DNA from: an uncultured Clostridia bacterium
GTDB lineage: Bacteria; Bacillota; Clostridia; TANB77; CAG-508
NCBI GenBank assembly: GCA_947629965.1
Contig: CANRFS010000072.1
Location: forward strand, 1 to 6,800
Length of the DNA: 6,800 nt
Direction: 5' to 3'
How positions within the stretch are numbered: the stretch's first letter is position 1; each line of letters opens with the position of its first letter. The notes beneath the pieces were generated by a model. That model was given only the letters and a program-made list of their open reading frames with translations, had not been told where the DNA came from and did not search any database. The position numbers and the translations under genes are program-made. This document shows, piece after piece, positions 1 through 5,640 of the stretch.

Positions 1-66
1 TGCTTCCTCGTCGCCTAGGTGCATTCGGGACTTTCACCCGTTAGAGTCCGCCCATGGCGGGCAAAC
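1..66 (-). mobile_element. 5' end of a group II intron (class C-like), partial
   Basis: Read on the minus strand, this begins GTTTGCCCG and continues with a GCCC...GGGC hairpin (GCCCGCCATGGGC), then the stem-loop CGGGTGAAAGTCCCG followed by AATGCAC. The order and spacing match the start of domain I in class C group II introns such as the Oceanobacillus iheyensis one, as I remember it (GUGUGCCCGGCAUGGG, then GGGUGAGAGUCCCGAA). The first bases GTTTG are close to the usual GUGYG 5' end. The segment is much richer in G+C than anything else in the window, which fits an incoming element. It starts directly after the terminator hairpin of the HD-domain gene, and class C introns are known to insert behind terminator stem-loops. 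The catalytic domains, and any reverse transcriptase-maturase gene, would lie beyond the left edge. The identification is from memory of the family, not from a search. Confidence 0.78.
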
Positions 67-102
67 AAAAAGAAAAGTAAAGTCTTTTTTGCTTTTCTTT
101 TT
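67..102 (-). terminator. Rho-independent terminator of the deacetylase/DUF5684/HD operon
   Basis: On the minus strand, AAAAAGAAAAG (92-102) pairs perfectly over 11 bp with CTTTTCTTTTT (67-77) around a 14-base loop. It starts 15 bases past the HD-gene stop codon. The run of T that should follow the stem is cut short by the group II intron, whose GTTTG begins at 66. The remainder of the U-tail is probably in the 3' exon beyond the left edge. The stem is almost all A-T, so termination strength is uncertain. Confidence 0.7.
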
Positions 103-117
103 TATTCTTATATTTTA

Positions 118-744
118 TTATTTCAAACCTTGAATTTCATTTAATAAGTCCTCAAATATTTTATCATCTTTATATCTTTCTCTATCATACTCTATCCAAA
201 AATCGCTAGCATTTTTTGCTATACTTTCTATTTCGTTGCCTCTTTCTCCATAATATGGCACATCCTTTTTAGCTTCATCTATGCTAAATGCACCTTCTAA
301 ATCATATAGTTTTGCTTGAAAATCACATTCCAATTTATCAACATGATAGCAAAAAATTGCTTCTTTTGTTTTTCTTTCATTAAACTCATCTAGCAAATTC
401 TCGATTTCTTGTTCTTTTATTAAGCCATTTACTACTTGCTTAACTGATTTTTTACCATTAGCTATTTTTTCTTCTGGTGTTATCCCAGATCTAATAGTAT
501 AGTCTGGCATTAGTATTTCTTCTAATTCATGAAGTGTTAGCATTTTTAATATTTTCTCCATATTTAACCCAATATTGTACTCACTATCAATTGCAATTGA
601 TAAAATTAAAGTACCATATATATGCTCTGCCACACTTTCTAGCCTATTCTTATTAATTTTTACTTCTATCCAGCCTGTCCTAATTTTTTCTTTTAATTTA
701 TTTGCTAATATATAAAAGTTTATAATATTGACTGTTTTGCTCAT
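118..744 (-). CDS. HD-domain phosphohydrolase, YfbR/HDDC2-like
   Basis: This 208-residue protein belongs to the HD superfamily of metal-dependent phosphohydrolases, closest in pattern to the YfbR/HDDC2 5'-nucleotidase-like group (HD_3). Visible signatures are R34-x-ESVAEH ending in His41, the second metal motif LHELEE with His72, and DKLECDFQAKLYD with Asp136. The usual HD doublet is His72-Glu73 here, so a metal ligand is Glu rather than Asp. Length is normal for the family (about 190-210), and there is no signal peptide, so it should be cytosolic. The start is fixed by AAGGTG five bases before the ATG. It is the last gene of a leftward operon, 36 bp after the DUF5684 gene, and is followed by a terminator. 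YfbR enzymes hydrolyse deoxynucleoside monophosphates. Whether this one does is inference, and its link to the envelope genes upstream may be only positional. Confidence 0.8.
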   Translation of the reverse strand: MSKTVNIINFYILANKLKEKIRTGWIEVKINKNRLESVAEHIYGTLILSIAIDSEYNIGLNMEKILKMLTLHELEEILMPDYTIRSGITPEEKIANGKKSVKQVVNGLIKEQEIENLLDEFNERKTKEAIFCYHVDKLECDFQAKLYDLEGAFSIDEAKKDVPYYGERGNEIESIAKNASDFWIEYDRERYKDDKIFEDLLNEIQGLK

Positions 745-780
745 AGTTTCACCTTATTTTTGCTTTGTAATTATTATATT

Positions 781-1665
781 CTATTCTTCAGCTTCATCGA
801 GTCCAACATATTTAATATTTTTGCTAAACGCTAATACAGACTCAAATATAATTGCTAGGAATACTAATCCAAGTCCAAATCCAATACCTCTTTTAAATGA
901 ATATGCTAGTGTAAATCTAGATACAATTTCTACTATTCCATAAATTACCCATCCTACTACTGGAATTAGATTAATTAAAATCCACCATGGATTAATTCCA
1001 GCCACTTTTAGATATGTAACTTCATTATAAATTGGTATTAAAGTTGCCCAACCATGTTTTCCTGCTTTTTTAAGTATTATCCATCTAATCATTATTCTAT
1101 ATATTAATAATACAATTGATACTATTAGAACTGTTTTAACAATTCTAGATGCAAATAACAATTTAAAACTAATAGAAGCCACTTTTGATATTGGTAGTTC
1201 ATCTTCTAATTCTTGAATTACTTGATTTAAAGTATATCCATTATCTAATTTTTGTTTTATCTCTTCTATATTTAAATCTTCTTTTAGTATTTGCTTTGTT
1301 GTTTCTGTATCTAATGAATTTAAAACTGTAGTTGCAGTATCTAATATTTTTTCATCTACTTTTGACTTTTCTAATATTATTTCCTTGTTTTCTTCTATCA
1401 TACTTGCAATATCTTGATTAGAAAATTTTTCCGTTAACTCTGTATATACTTCTACTATATCAGATTCGTTAATATCTGGCTTGTTTGAAAAATATTTTTT
1501 TAAATCTTCTGAATTTTTTATATCACTAAGATTAATACTATCAATTTTTTCCTTTAATTCCATCATATCGTACTCTAAATTAGTTGCATAAGAATTACAA
1601 GAAAAAGCTATTAATAGTAACACAGAAATAAGAGTAATAATAATTAATTTTAAATTTTTATACAT
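781..1665 (-). CDS. Exported helical protein with C-terminal DUF5684 membrane domain
   Basis: This 294-residue protein starts with a signal sequence (MYKNLKLIIITLISVLLLIA, cleavage likely near SYA-TN at 27-28). A highly charged, mostly helical segment of Glu, Lys, Asp, Asn and Ile follows at about 30-165. A membrane part with roughly four helices ends the protein (about 168-190, 204-215, 226-248, 259-280). The C-terminal block KKAGKHGWATLIPIYN (199-214) followed by INPWW and IPVVGW is the DUF5684 pattern, a family without assigned function found in membrane proteins of Firmicutes. AAGGAG sits eight bases before the ATG. The gene lies 24 bp after the deacetylase and 36 bp before the HD gene with no terminator between, so all three are probably cotranscribed. 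The large external helical segment could bind a wall or protein partner. That is inference, and I do not recognise a specific function. Confidence 0.8.
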   Translation of the reverse strand: MYKNLKLIIITLISVLLLIAFSCNSYATNLEYDMMELKEKIDSINLSDIKNSEDLKKYFSNKPDINESDIVEVYTELTEKFSNQDIASMIEENKEIILEKSKVDEKILDTATTVLNSLDTETTKQILKEDLNIEEIKQKLDNGYTLNQVIQELEDELPISKVASISFKLLFASRIVKTVLIVSIVLLIYRIMIRWIILKKAGKHGWATLIPIYNEVTYLKVAGINPWWILINLIPVVGWVIYGIVEIVSRFTLAYSFKRGIGFGLGLVFLAIIFESVLAFSKNIKYVGLDEAEE

Positions 1666-1689
1666 ATAAATTTCTCCTTAAAATTTAAT

Positions 1690-2829
1690 TTACTTAAATC
1701 CCCAATATGCTGTATGGGTTTTTAATTCAATATTTTTATATTTTGCAAGTTCTGATATTGTAACAAGTTGATATCCTTCATTTAATAATTGTGGTATCAA
1801 TTCCTCAACAGCATCAGCAGTTGAATTATAAATTGAGTGCATTAATATTATTCTTCCATCTAGATTTCCAACTTTTTTTACTTCTGCTATTATACTATCC
1901 TTGTTTTTACTTTTCCAGTCCAAAGTATCTACATCCCAATTTATTAATGGATAGTTTAGAGTCAATTTTACTATGCTATTTGCATTTCCATATGGTGGTC
2001 TTACCAAAGTCAAATCATGTCCCAATGTATTTTTATATACAATCTCAGCATTTTTTATATCTTCTAATATTTGCTCTTTTGATAAATTATCTAAATTCTT
2101 ATGTCCATATGTATGTGAACCTACTTCGCATCCAATTGCTTCTTCCCTTTTTGTAATATCTGGATAATTACTCATACATGTACCCAAGTCAAAAAATGTT
2201 GCTACACATTTATTTTTTTCTAAAGCATCTAAAATTCTAGGTGTTGAATTTGGATTTGGTCCATCATCAAATGTTAATGCTACCATTGGTTTAGATGGAT
2301 CTATTTTTCGTTCAGTATTTATCTCTATATCTACTTTTTCTTTCTCTGGTGGTTTTTCTTCAGATATATATTGAGTCGAAATATATCCCACTACATTATT
2401 ATATTTTATTTTACTCCAACCATTACTACCAACAGCAACTCTTTGCAAATTATCTCCCAAATTAACTGTAGCAAGTATATTACTCTCTGTATCATCTTTC
2501 TCTCTTATATGAACTGTTGTAATTGCATAAACTTTTTCATCTACTGCTTTATAAATTTCTTCTTTTTTATTTTTTGTTTCTTCTTTAGCTTTTTCATTAA
2601 CAATTTTATTTTCAGTTTGAGTTGTTTTTTTGCTCTCTTTTTTAATAATATTATTAGTCTCTATATTTTCATTAATAGAATTTTCTTTTTCTGCATTATA
2701 GTTACTCAAGGTACTAGCTGTTTGTACTACTTTACCTTTATTTATTACTACCATAGTAGTTGCACAAACTGTAAAAAATACTATTATAGCTAACAAAATT
2801 GAAACAAATATAACTACTTTTTCCTTCAT
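1690..2829 (-). CDS. Membrane-anchored polysaccharide deacetylase with SH3 domain (NodB/CE4)
   Basis: This 379-residue carbohydrate esterase family 4 protein should remove acetyl groups from an extracellular N-acetylated glycan, most likely peptidoglycan or a surface polysaccharide. Layout: uncleaved signal anchor (about 5-29), a Lys/Glu/Asn-rich linker (42-95), a bacterial SH3 domain (about 98-157, with VGYISTQYI at its end), then the NodB domain (about 180-362). The catalytic motifs are present: TFDDGP (186-191; Asp188 as base, Asp189 metal), SHTYGH (238-243; His239 and His243 metal ligands), RPPYG (277-281), WDVDTLDWK (298-306) and LMH with His331. Motif five is His-Ser where His-Asp is common. 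The domain looks active. Only weak purine-rich bases (GAGAAGAAG) precede the ATG. It is first in a three-gene operon, and the exact glycan substrate cannot be read from the sequence. Confidence 0.9.
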   Translation of the reverse strand: MKEKVVIFVSILLAIIVFFTVCATTMVVINKGKVVQTASTLSNYNAEKENSINENIETNNIIKKESKKTTQTENKIVNEKAKEETKNKKEEIYKAVDEKVYAITTVHIREKDDTESNILATVNLGDNLQRVAVGSNGWSKIKYNNVVGYISTQYISEEKPPEKEKVDIEINTERKIDPSKPMVALTFDDGPNPNSTPRILDALEKNKCVATFFDLGTCMSNYPDITKREEAIGCEVGSHTYGHKNLDNLSKEQILEDIKNAEIVYKNTLGHDLTLVRPPYGNANSIVKLTLNYPLINWDVDTLDWKSKNKDSIIAEVKKVGNLDGRIILMHSIYNSTADAVEELIPQLLNEGYQLVTISELAKYKNIELKTHTAYWGFK

Positions 2830-2876
2830 AATTACTTCTTCTCTTTCAATTTTATATTAAATATTTTAATAAATTC

Positions 2877-2905
2877 ATTTTATCACTACAAAATATAAAA
2901 TTCAA
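2877..2905 (-). promoter_or_regulatory. Candidate sigma-A promoter for the deacetylase operon
   Basis: On the minus strand TTGAAT (2900-2905) is separated by 17 bases from TAAAAT (2877-2882), which is preceded by TGA and so forms an extended -10 (TGnTAAAAT). The predicted start is near 2870, giving a leader of about 40 bases before the ATG at 2829. In DNA this A+T-rich, chance matches are frequent, but spacing, extended -10 and position all agree. Confidence 0.55.
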
Positions 2906-2974
2906 TAAAATATTATCATATTTCGACAATAGTTTTAAACAACTTAATTCTCTTTTAAAATATGATAAAATTTA

Positions 2975-3003
2975 TAGACAAATAATTGATTTTTGTGTAT
3001 GAT
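2975..3003 (+). promoter_or_regulatory. Candidate sigma-A promoter for the 3042 gene
   Basis: TAGACA (2975-2980), 17 bases, then TATGAT (2998-3003): five of six matches to consensus in each box. The expected start is near 3010, about 30 bases before the ATG and just upstream of the AAGGAGG ribosome binding site (3029-3035). It lies about 70 bp from the divergent promoter of the deacetylase operon. Confidence 0.55.
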
Positions 3004-3041
3004 AATAATATTAATAGATAATAAATATAAGGAGGATACAT

Positions 3042-3422
3042 ATGAAAAAAATATTTAAAATTTATATGCTTTTACTAATTTTAATTTTGTTATTTTTTAC
3101 AACCGTTAATGCTTCAAATATCAATATGAATTTACAACCTTATGATTCATTAGTAGGAAATAATGTACCAAATGAAAATACTAATACTATTTCTAATGAA
3201 ACTGTAGAACCATCAAATGAAGTTTCAGATTTTAATACAGATACTGTAGAACCATCAGATGAAGATGTTACTAATACTGTTGAAACTCCAAGAATAACTT
3301 CTATTACTACAAGCGAAGAAGATAATTTTTTTACTGTAGAAAATATTTTATCAATAGCAATAATAGTAATAGGAATTCTATTAATTTTACTTGCTATTGC
3401 AATTTTAATTAGACTTAAATAA
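3042..3422 (+). CDS. Small exported protein with low-complexity linker and C-terminal membrane helix
   Basis: This 126-residue protein is not a family I recognise. It has a signal peptide (1-24, likely cut at VNA-SN), an external segment of about 75 residues rich in Asn, Thr, Glu, Ser and Val with no cysteine, and a C-terminal hydrophobic helix (about 101-123) ending in the short basic tail RLK. The order suggests a wall-facing protein held in the membrane by its C-terminus. The linker contains TVEPS at 54-58 and 68-72 and the related TVETP at 79-83, from an imperfect duplication also visible in the DNA. AAGGAGG six bases before the ATG fixes the start. The gene is monocistronic: it has its own promoter and a strong terminator directly after the stop codon. 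The next gene has the same overall layout but no clear sequence similarity. Function is unknown. Confidence 0.75.
   Translation: MKKIFKIYMLLLILILLFFTTVNASNINMNLQPYDSLVGNNVPNENTNTISNETVEPSNEVSDFNTDTVEPSDEDVTNTVETPRITSITTSEEDNFFTVENILSIAIIVIGILLILLAIAILIRLK
3201..3264 (+). repeat. Imperfect 42-bp duplication within the 3042 gene
   Basis: A 22-base unit starting ACTGTAGAACCATCA occurs at 3201-3222 and again at 3243-3264, differing at one base, with a period of 42 bp (14 codons). A third, more diverged copy encodes TVETP about 33 bp further on. Both periods are multiples of three, so copy-number change would keep the reading frame. Confidence 0.7.
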
Positions 3423-3434
3423 AAAATATTTTTC

Positions 3435-3471
3435 ACAACTTTTGCATAAAATTTGCAAAAGTTGTTTTTTT
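3435..3471 (+). terminator. Strong Rho-independent terminator after the 3042 gene
   Basis: ACAACTTTTGCA (3435-3446) and TGCAAAAGTTGT (3454-3465) form a perfect 12-bp stem around a 7-base loop, followed by an uninterrupted T run to 3471. It begins 13 bases past the stop codon. Confidence 0.92.
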
Positions 3472-3490
3472 ATGAATATTTTTTTATAAA
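3462..3490 (+). promoter_or_regulatory. Possible promoter for the 3544 gene
   Basis: TTGTTT (3462-3467), 17 bases, TATAAA (3485-3490). The -35 box would overlap the 3' arm of the preceding terminator. The gene must have a promoter in this short gap if the terminator works, but the A+T richness makes the exact boxes uncertain. Confidence 0.3.
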
Positions 3491-3543
3491 TTATAAATAA
3501 TATAAATAGGTTTTTTAGCAATAAAGTTTAGGAGGTAATTTAT

Positions 3544-3957
3544 ATGAAAAGAAAATCTATTATATTATTTTTAGTAGCCTTAATTATTATAACCATAAGC
3601 ACTATGTGTTTTGCAAATGATGCTGGAAATGATATGAAAAATGCTGCAAACGGAGCAACAAACACCGTAGTAAATGGAGCTCAAAATCTTGCTGAAGATG
3701 CGAGAAATGCTGTTGGAACTGCCGAGGATACAATAGAAAATGGTGCTCGCGATATCGGTGGTGCTATTATGGATGGAGCAGATTCTATGGGAAATGCAGG
3801 AAATGATGGTTATACAGCTACTAGAACTACTGCAGAAGATACAATAACAGGAACTGCTATGAATGCTACAATATGGACATGGATTGCTGTTGCAGTAGCT
3901 GCTGTTGTAATAATTGGTGTAGTTTGGTATTATGCTTATCAAAATGAAAAACATTAA
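3544..3957 (+). CDS. Small exported Ala/Asn/Gly-rich protein with C-terminal membrane helix
   Basis: This 137-residue protein has a signal peptide (1-24, likely cut at CFA-ND). Residues 25-105 are low-complexity and rich in Ala, Asn, Gly, Asp and Thr, with a loose amphipathic-helix character: NGA at 36, 44 and 66, DGA at 77, and TAEDTI at 59-64 and 96-101. A C-terminal membrane helix follows (about 109-130), flanked by aromatics (WTW and WYYAYQ), with a short hydrophilic tail NEKH. The middle resembles helical repeat stretches of stress/YtxH-type proteins only in composition, so I do not assign a family. AGGAGGT precedes the ATG by seven bases and fixes the start. It sits 121 bp after the 3042 gene, with terminators on both sides, so it is probably transcribed alone. 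A wall- or membrane-associated structural role is inference. Confidence 0.75.
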   Translation: MKRKSIILFLVALIIITISTMCFANDAGNDMKNAANGATNTVVNGAQNLAEDARNAVGTAEDTIENGARDIGGAIMDGADSMGNAGNDGYTATRTTAEDTITGTAMNATIWTWIAVAVAAVVIIGVVWYYAYQNEKH

Positions 3958-3961
3958 TTTA

Positions 3962-3994
3962 AAATAGAAAGCTTTAAATGCTTTCTATTTTTTT
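3962..3994 (+). terminator. Rho-independent terminator after the 3544 gene
   Basis: AAATAGAAAGC (3962-3972) and GCTTTCTATTT (3980-3990) make an 11-bp stem with a 7-base loop. A T run to 3994 follows and then more T-rich sequence. It begins five bases past the stop codon. Confidence 0.9.
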
Positions 3995-4024
3995 ATTTTA
4001 TTTATATGTTTTATTTGTTTTTTG

Positions 4025-4033
4025 TGATATAAT
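4025..4033 (+). promoter_or_regulatory. Extended -10 promoter element of smpB
   Basis: TGATATAAT gives a perfect TATAAT with the TGn extension. The -35 region, about 17 bases upstream, is poor (TATGTT at 4005-4010), which is tolerated with an extended -10. Predicted start is near 4040, about 27 bases before the smpB ATG and upstream of its AAGAGG ribosome binding site (4051-4056). Confidence 0.6.
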
Positions 4034-4066
4034 TTAAAAAATATATTTTAAAGAGGTTAGTTTATT

Positions 4067-4507
4067 ATGGCTAAAATAATTTCAAAAAATCCAACAGCAA
4101 GACATAATTATACAATAGAAGATACACTTGAAACTGGAATAGTTTTATCTGGTACAGAAATTAAGTCTGTTAGAAATGGTAAAGCTAATTTAAAAGATAG
4201 TTATGCTGGTATAAAAAATGGAGAGTTATACATATATAATTTACATATAAGTCCATATGAATTTGGAAATATATACAACAAAGATCCTTTAAGAGATAGA
4301 AAATTATTAGTAAATAAAAGAGAAATAAATAAATTAGTCGGCCTAATAAAGCAAAAAGGATACTCTCTTGTACCACTTTCTATGTATTTTAAAGGCAATT
4401 TTGTTAAAATAGAATTAGGAATTGGAAAAGGTAAAAAGTTATATGATAAAAGACGCGATATTGCTAAAAAAGATGCAGAAATGAAAATGAGGAGAGCCAA
4501 AATTTAG
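4067..4507 (+). CDS. smpB: SsrA-binding protein SmpB
   Basis: This 146-residue protein binds tmRNA and delivers it with EF-Tu to ribosomes stalled on broken messages (trans-translation), so that the incomplete protein is tagged for degradation. It is slightly shorter than the usual 150-160. Family signatures run in order: GIVLSGTEIKSVRNGKANLKDS-type beta-barrel core (24-45, Glu31 conserved), YNLHISPYEFGN (57-68), DPLRDRKLLVNKREI (73-87), LVPLSMYFKGN (101-111), then GKKLYDKR (122-129), which opens the basic C-terminal tail (to 146, ending MRRAKI) that enters the empty mRNA channel. It has its own extended -10 promoter and a terminator overlapping the stop codon. The tmRNA gene itself, sometimes adjacent in Bacillota, is not in this window. 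The convergent neighbour is fba. Confidence 0.97.
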   Translation: MAKIISKNPTARHNYTIEDTLETGIVLSGTEIKSVRNGKANLKDSYAGIKNGELYIYNLHISPYEFGNIYNKDPLRDRKLLVNKREINKLVGLIKQKGYSLVPLSMYFKGNFVKIELGIGKGKKLYDKRRDIAKKDAEMKMRRAKI

Positions 4508-4518
4508 CTCTCCTTTAT
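4491..4518 (+). terminator. Terminator between convergent smpB and fba
   Basis: GGAGAGC (4491-4497) and GCTCTCC (4507-4513) form a perfect 7-bp G+C-containing stem around a 9-base loop, with TTTATTTTA after it. The last base of the smpB stop codon (4507) is the first base of the 3' arm. On the minus strand the same hairpin starts 11 bases past the fba stop and is followed by TCATTTTCATTT, so it may serve both genes, more weakly for fba. Confidence 0.8.
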
Positions 4519-4523
4519 TTTAT

Positions 4524-5453
4524 TTATGCTTTATTTGATGATCCAAATACATCTTTTATTTTGTGTTCTACTACTTCTGTAATTTTTTCTCTTGCTGGTG
4601 TTAAATATTTTCTTGGATCAAATGCTGATGGATTCTCTGCTAAGCTCTTTCTTATTTCTCCCGTAAATGCTAATCTTAAATCTGTATCAACATTTATTTT
4701 TGAAACTCCTGATATACTTGCTTCATGTAAAATTTCATCTGGAACACCTTTCGCACCTGGTATATCCCCACCATATTTATTACATGTTTCTACTAATTCT
4801 GGAATTACTGTTGAAGCTCCATGCAAAACTATAGGAGTATTTGGAATTTTTTCTTTTACTTTTGCTAATATATCCATTCTAAGTTTTGCTTCGCCTTTAA
4901 ATTTATATGCACCATGGCTTGTGCCAATTGCTATTGCTAAAGAGTCACATCCTGTTCTTTCCACAAATTCTTTTGCTTGATCTGGGTCTGTATATTTTGC
5001 ATCAGATTCTGATACATTTACATCATCTTCTATTCCTGCAAGTTGTCCTAATTCTGCTTCAACTACAACGCCATGTTCATGAGCATAATCTACAACTTTT
5101 TTTGTTATAGCTACATTTTCCTCAAAACTATATTTTGAACCATCTATCATTACTGATGTAAACCCATTATCAATACACATTTTACATGTTTCAAAGTCAG
5201 CTCCGTGGTCTAAGTGAATTGCAATTGGAATTGTTGTTTCTTCAACTGCTGCTTCTACCATTTTCATTAAATATTTAATTCTTGCATATTTTATTGCACC
5301 ACTTGATGCCTGAAGTATAACTGGTGAATTTTGTTTTTGTGCTGCATCTACTATTCCTTGTATTATTTCCATATTGTTTATATTAAATGCTCCTATTGCA
5401 AATTTTTCTTTCATAGATTTTTCAAACATTTCTTTTGTTGTTACTAATGGCAT
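4524..5453 (-). CDS. fba: Fructose-bisphosphate aldolase, class II
   Basis: This 309-residue zinc-dependent aldolase reversibly splits fructose 1,6-bisphosphate into dihydroxyacetone phosphate and glyceraldehyde 3-phosphate in glycolysis and gluconeogenesis, in the cytosol. The class II barrel motifs are intact: GAFNINNME (21-29), HLDHG (80-84; Asp82 as catalytic acid/base, His83 zinc ligand), EAELGQLAG (132-140, Glu134), GTSHGAYK (177-184, His180 zinc ligand), VLHGAS (209-214, His211 zinc ligand) and INVDTDLR (253-260), which contacts substrate phosphate. Length is typical of the class IIB bacterial form. AAGGAGGT lies seven bases before the ATG, behind a near-consensus promoter. It appears to be transcribed alone, as is common for fba in clostridia. 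No catabolite-control or riboswitch element is evident in its short leader. Confidence 0.96.
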   Translation of the reverse strand: MPLVTTKEMFEKSMKEKFAIGAFNINNMEIIQGIVDAAQKQNSPVILQASSGAIKYARIKYLMKMVEAAVEETTIPIAIHLDHGADFETCKMCIDNGFTSVMIDGSKYSFEENVAITKKVVDYAHEHGVVVEAELGQLAGIEDDVNVSESDAKYTDPDQAKEFVERTGCDSLAIAIGTSHGAYKFKGEAKLRMDILAKVKEKIPNTPIVLHGASTVIPELVETCNKYGGDIPGAKGVPDEILHEASISGVSKINVDTDLRLAFTGEIRKSLAENPSAFDPRKYLTPAREKITEVVEHKIKDVFGSSNKA

Positions 5454-5482
5454 AATCTTACCTCCTTATATTTTATAACCAT

Positions 5483-5511
5483 ATTCTATTTCTTAAAATT
5501 TAACTTGTCAA
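5483..5511 (-). promoter_or_regulatory. Near-consensus sigma-A promoter of fba
   Basis: On the minus strand a perfect TTGACA (5506-5511) is followed after 17 bases by TAGAAT (5483-5488, five of six). The predicted start is near 5476, giving a leader of about 22 bases that holds little besides the AAGGAGGT site. This is the strongest promoter in the window and fits an abundant glycolytic enzyme. Confidence 0.85.
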
Positions 5512-5537
5512 TAACATTTTTGGTAAATATAGTTTTG

Positions 5538-5582
5538 CAAATAAAATCGCCTTGGACTTACTTCTAAATTCAAAGCGATTTT
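5538..5582 (-). terminator. Terminator between the DUF1540 gene and fba
   Basis: On the minus strand AAAATCGC (5575-5582) pairs with GCGATTTT (5543-5550), extended inward by a U-G wobble and a few more pairs around a roughly 12-base apical loop, then ATTTG. The stem has T runs on both outer flanks, so on the plus strand it would also look like a terminator. With both neighbours on the minus strand, ending the DUF1540 transcript is the natural reading. Confidence 0.65.
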
Positions 5583-5604
5583 TGTTTCATAATCTCTGCA
5601 ATGA

Positions 5605-5630
5605 GAGAAGTAATTTATATTTTACTTCTC
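5605..5630. repeat. Perfect 9-bp inverted repeat downstream of the DUF1540 gene
   Basis: GAGAAGTAA (5605-5613) and TTACTTCTC (5622-5630) form a 9-bp hairpin with an 8-base loop, starting 11 bases past the DUF1540 stop codon on the minus strand. Neither side has a T run, so it is not a simple terminator. The core AGAAGTAA also matches the loop of the neighbouring terminator hairpin (complement at 5558-5565). Confidence 0.55.
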
Positions 5631-5640
5631 GTCTTATAAA

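Noticed and set aside
1..112. A plus-strand structured RNA (tRNA, tmRNA, SRP RNA or riboswitch) ending in the 67-102 hairpin
   Set aside because: No match to the conserved parts of those RNAs in this direction. The minus strand matches a group II intron start, and the hairpin fits the HD-gene 3' end.
1594..1617. Lipobox at Cys23 of the DUF5684 protein
   Set aside because: AFSC lacks the usual Leu or similar residue at -3 and Ala/Gly at -1. A signal peptidase I site at SYA-TN is more plausible.
2371..2793. Long open frame on the plus strand, rich in Phe, Ile, Tyr and Cys
   Set aside because: It is antisense to the Lys/Asn-rich linker and SH3 region of the deacetylase, has no ribosome binding site and has the composition expected from reading A-rich codons backwards.
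3140..3954. Open frames on the minus strand opposite the two small envelope genes (3140-3436 and 3580-3954)
   Set aside because: They are shadows of the plus-strand genes, which have signal peptides, strong ribosome binding sites and terminators. The minus frames have none of these, and one crosses the terminator.
3958..4066. A tmRNA gene beside smpB
   Set aside because: The gap holds only a terminator and the smpB promoter, and no tRNA-like acceptor or tag-coding frame is visible on either side of smpB.
4561..4980. Open frame on the plus strand inside fba
   Set aside because: It is opposite a fully conserved aldolase with all catalytic motifs and no plus-strand start signals.
5605..5630. 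Second Rho-independent terminator for the DUF1540 gene
   Set aside because: The stem is perfect but no T run follows on either strand, so I listed it only as an inverted repeat.
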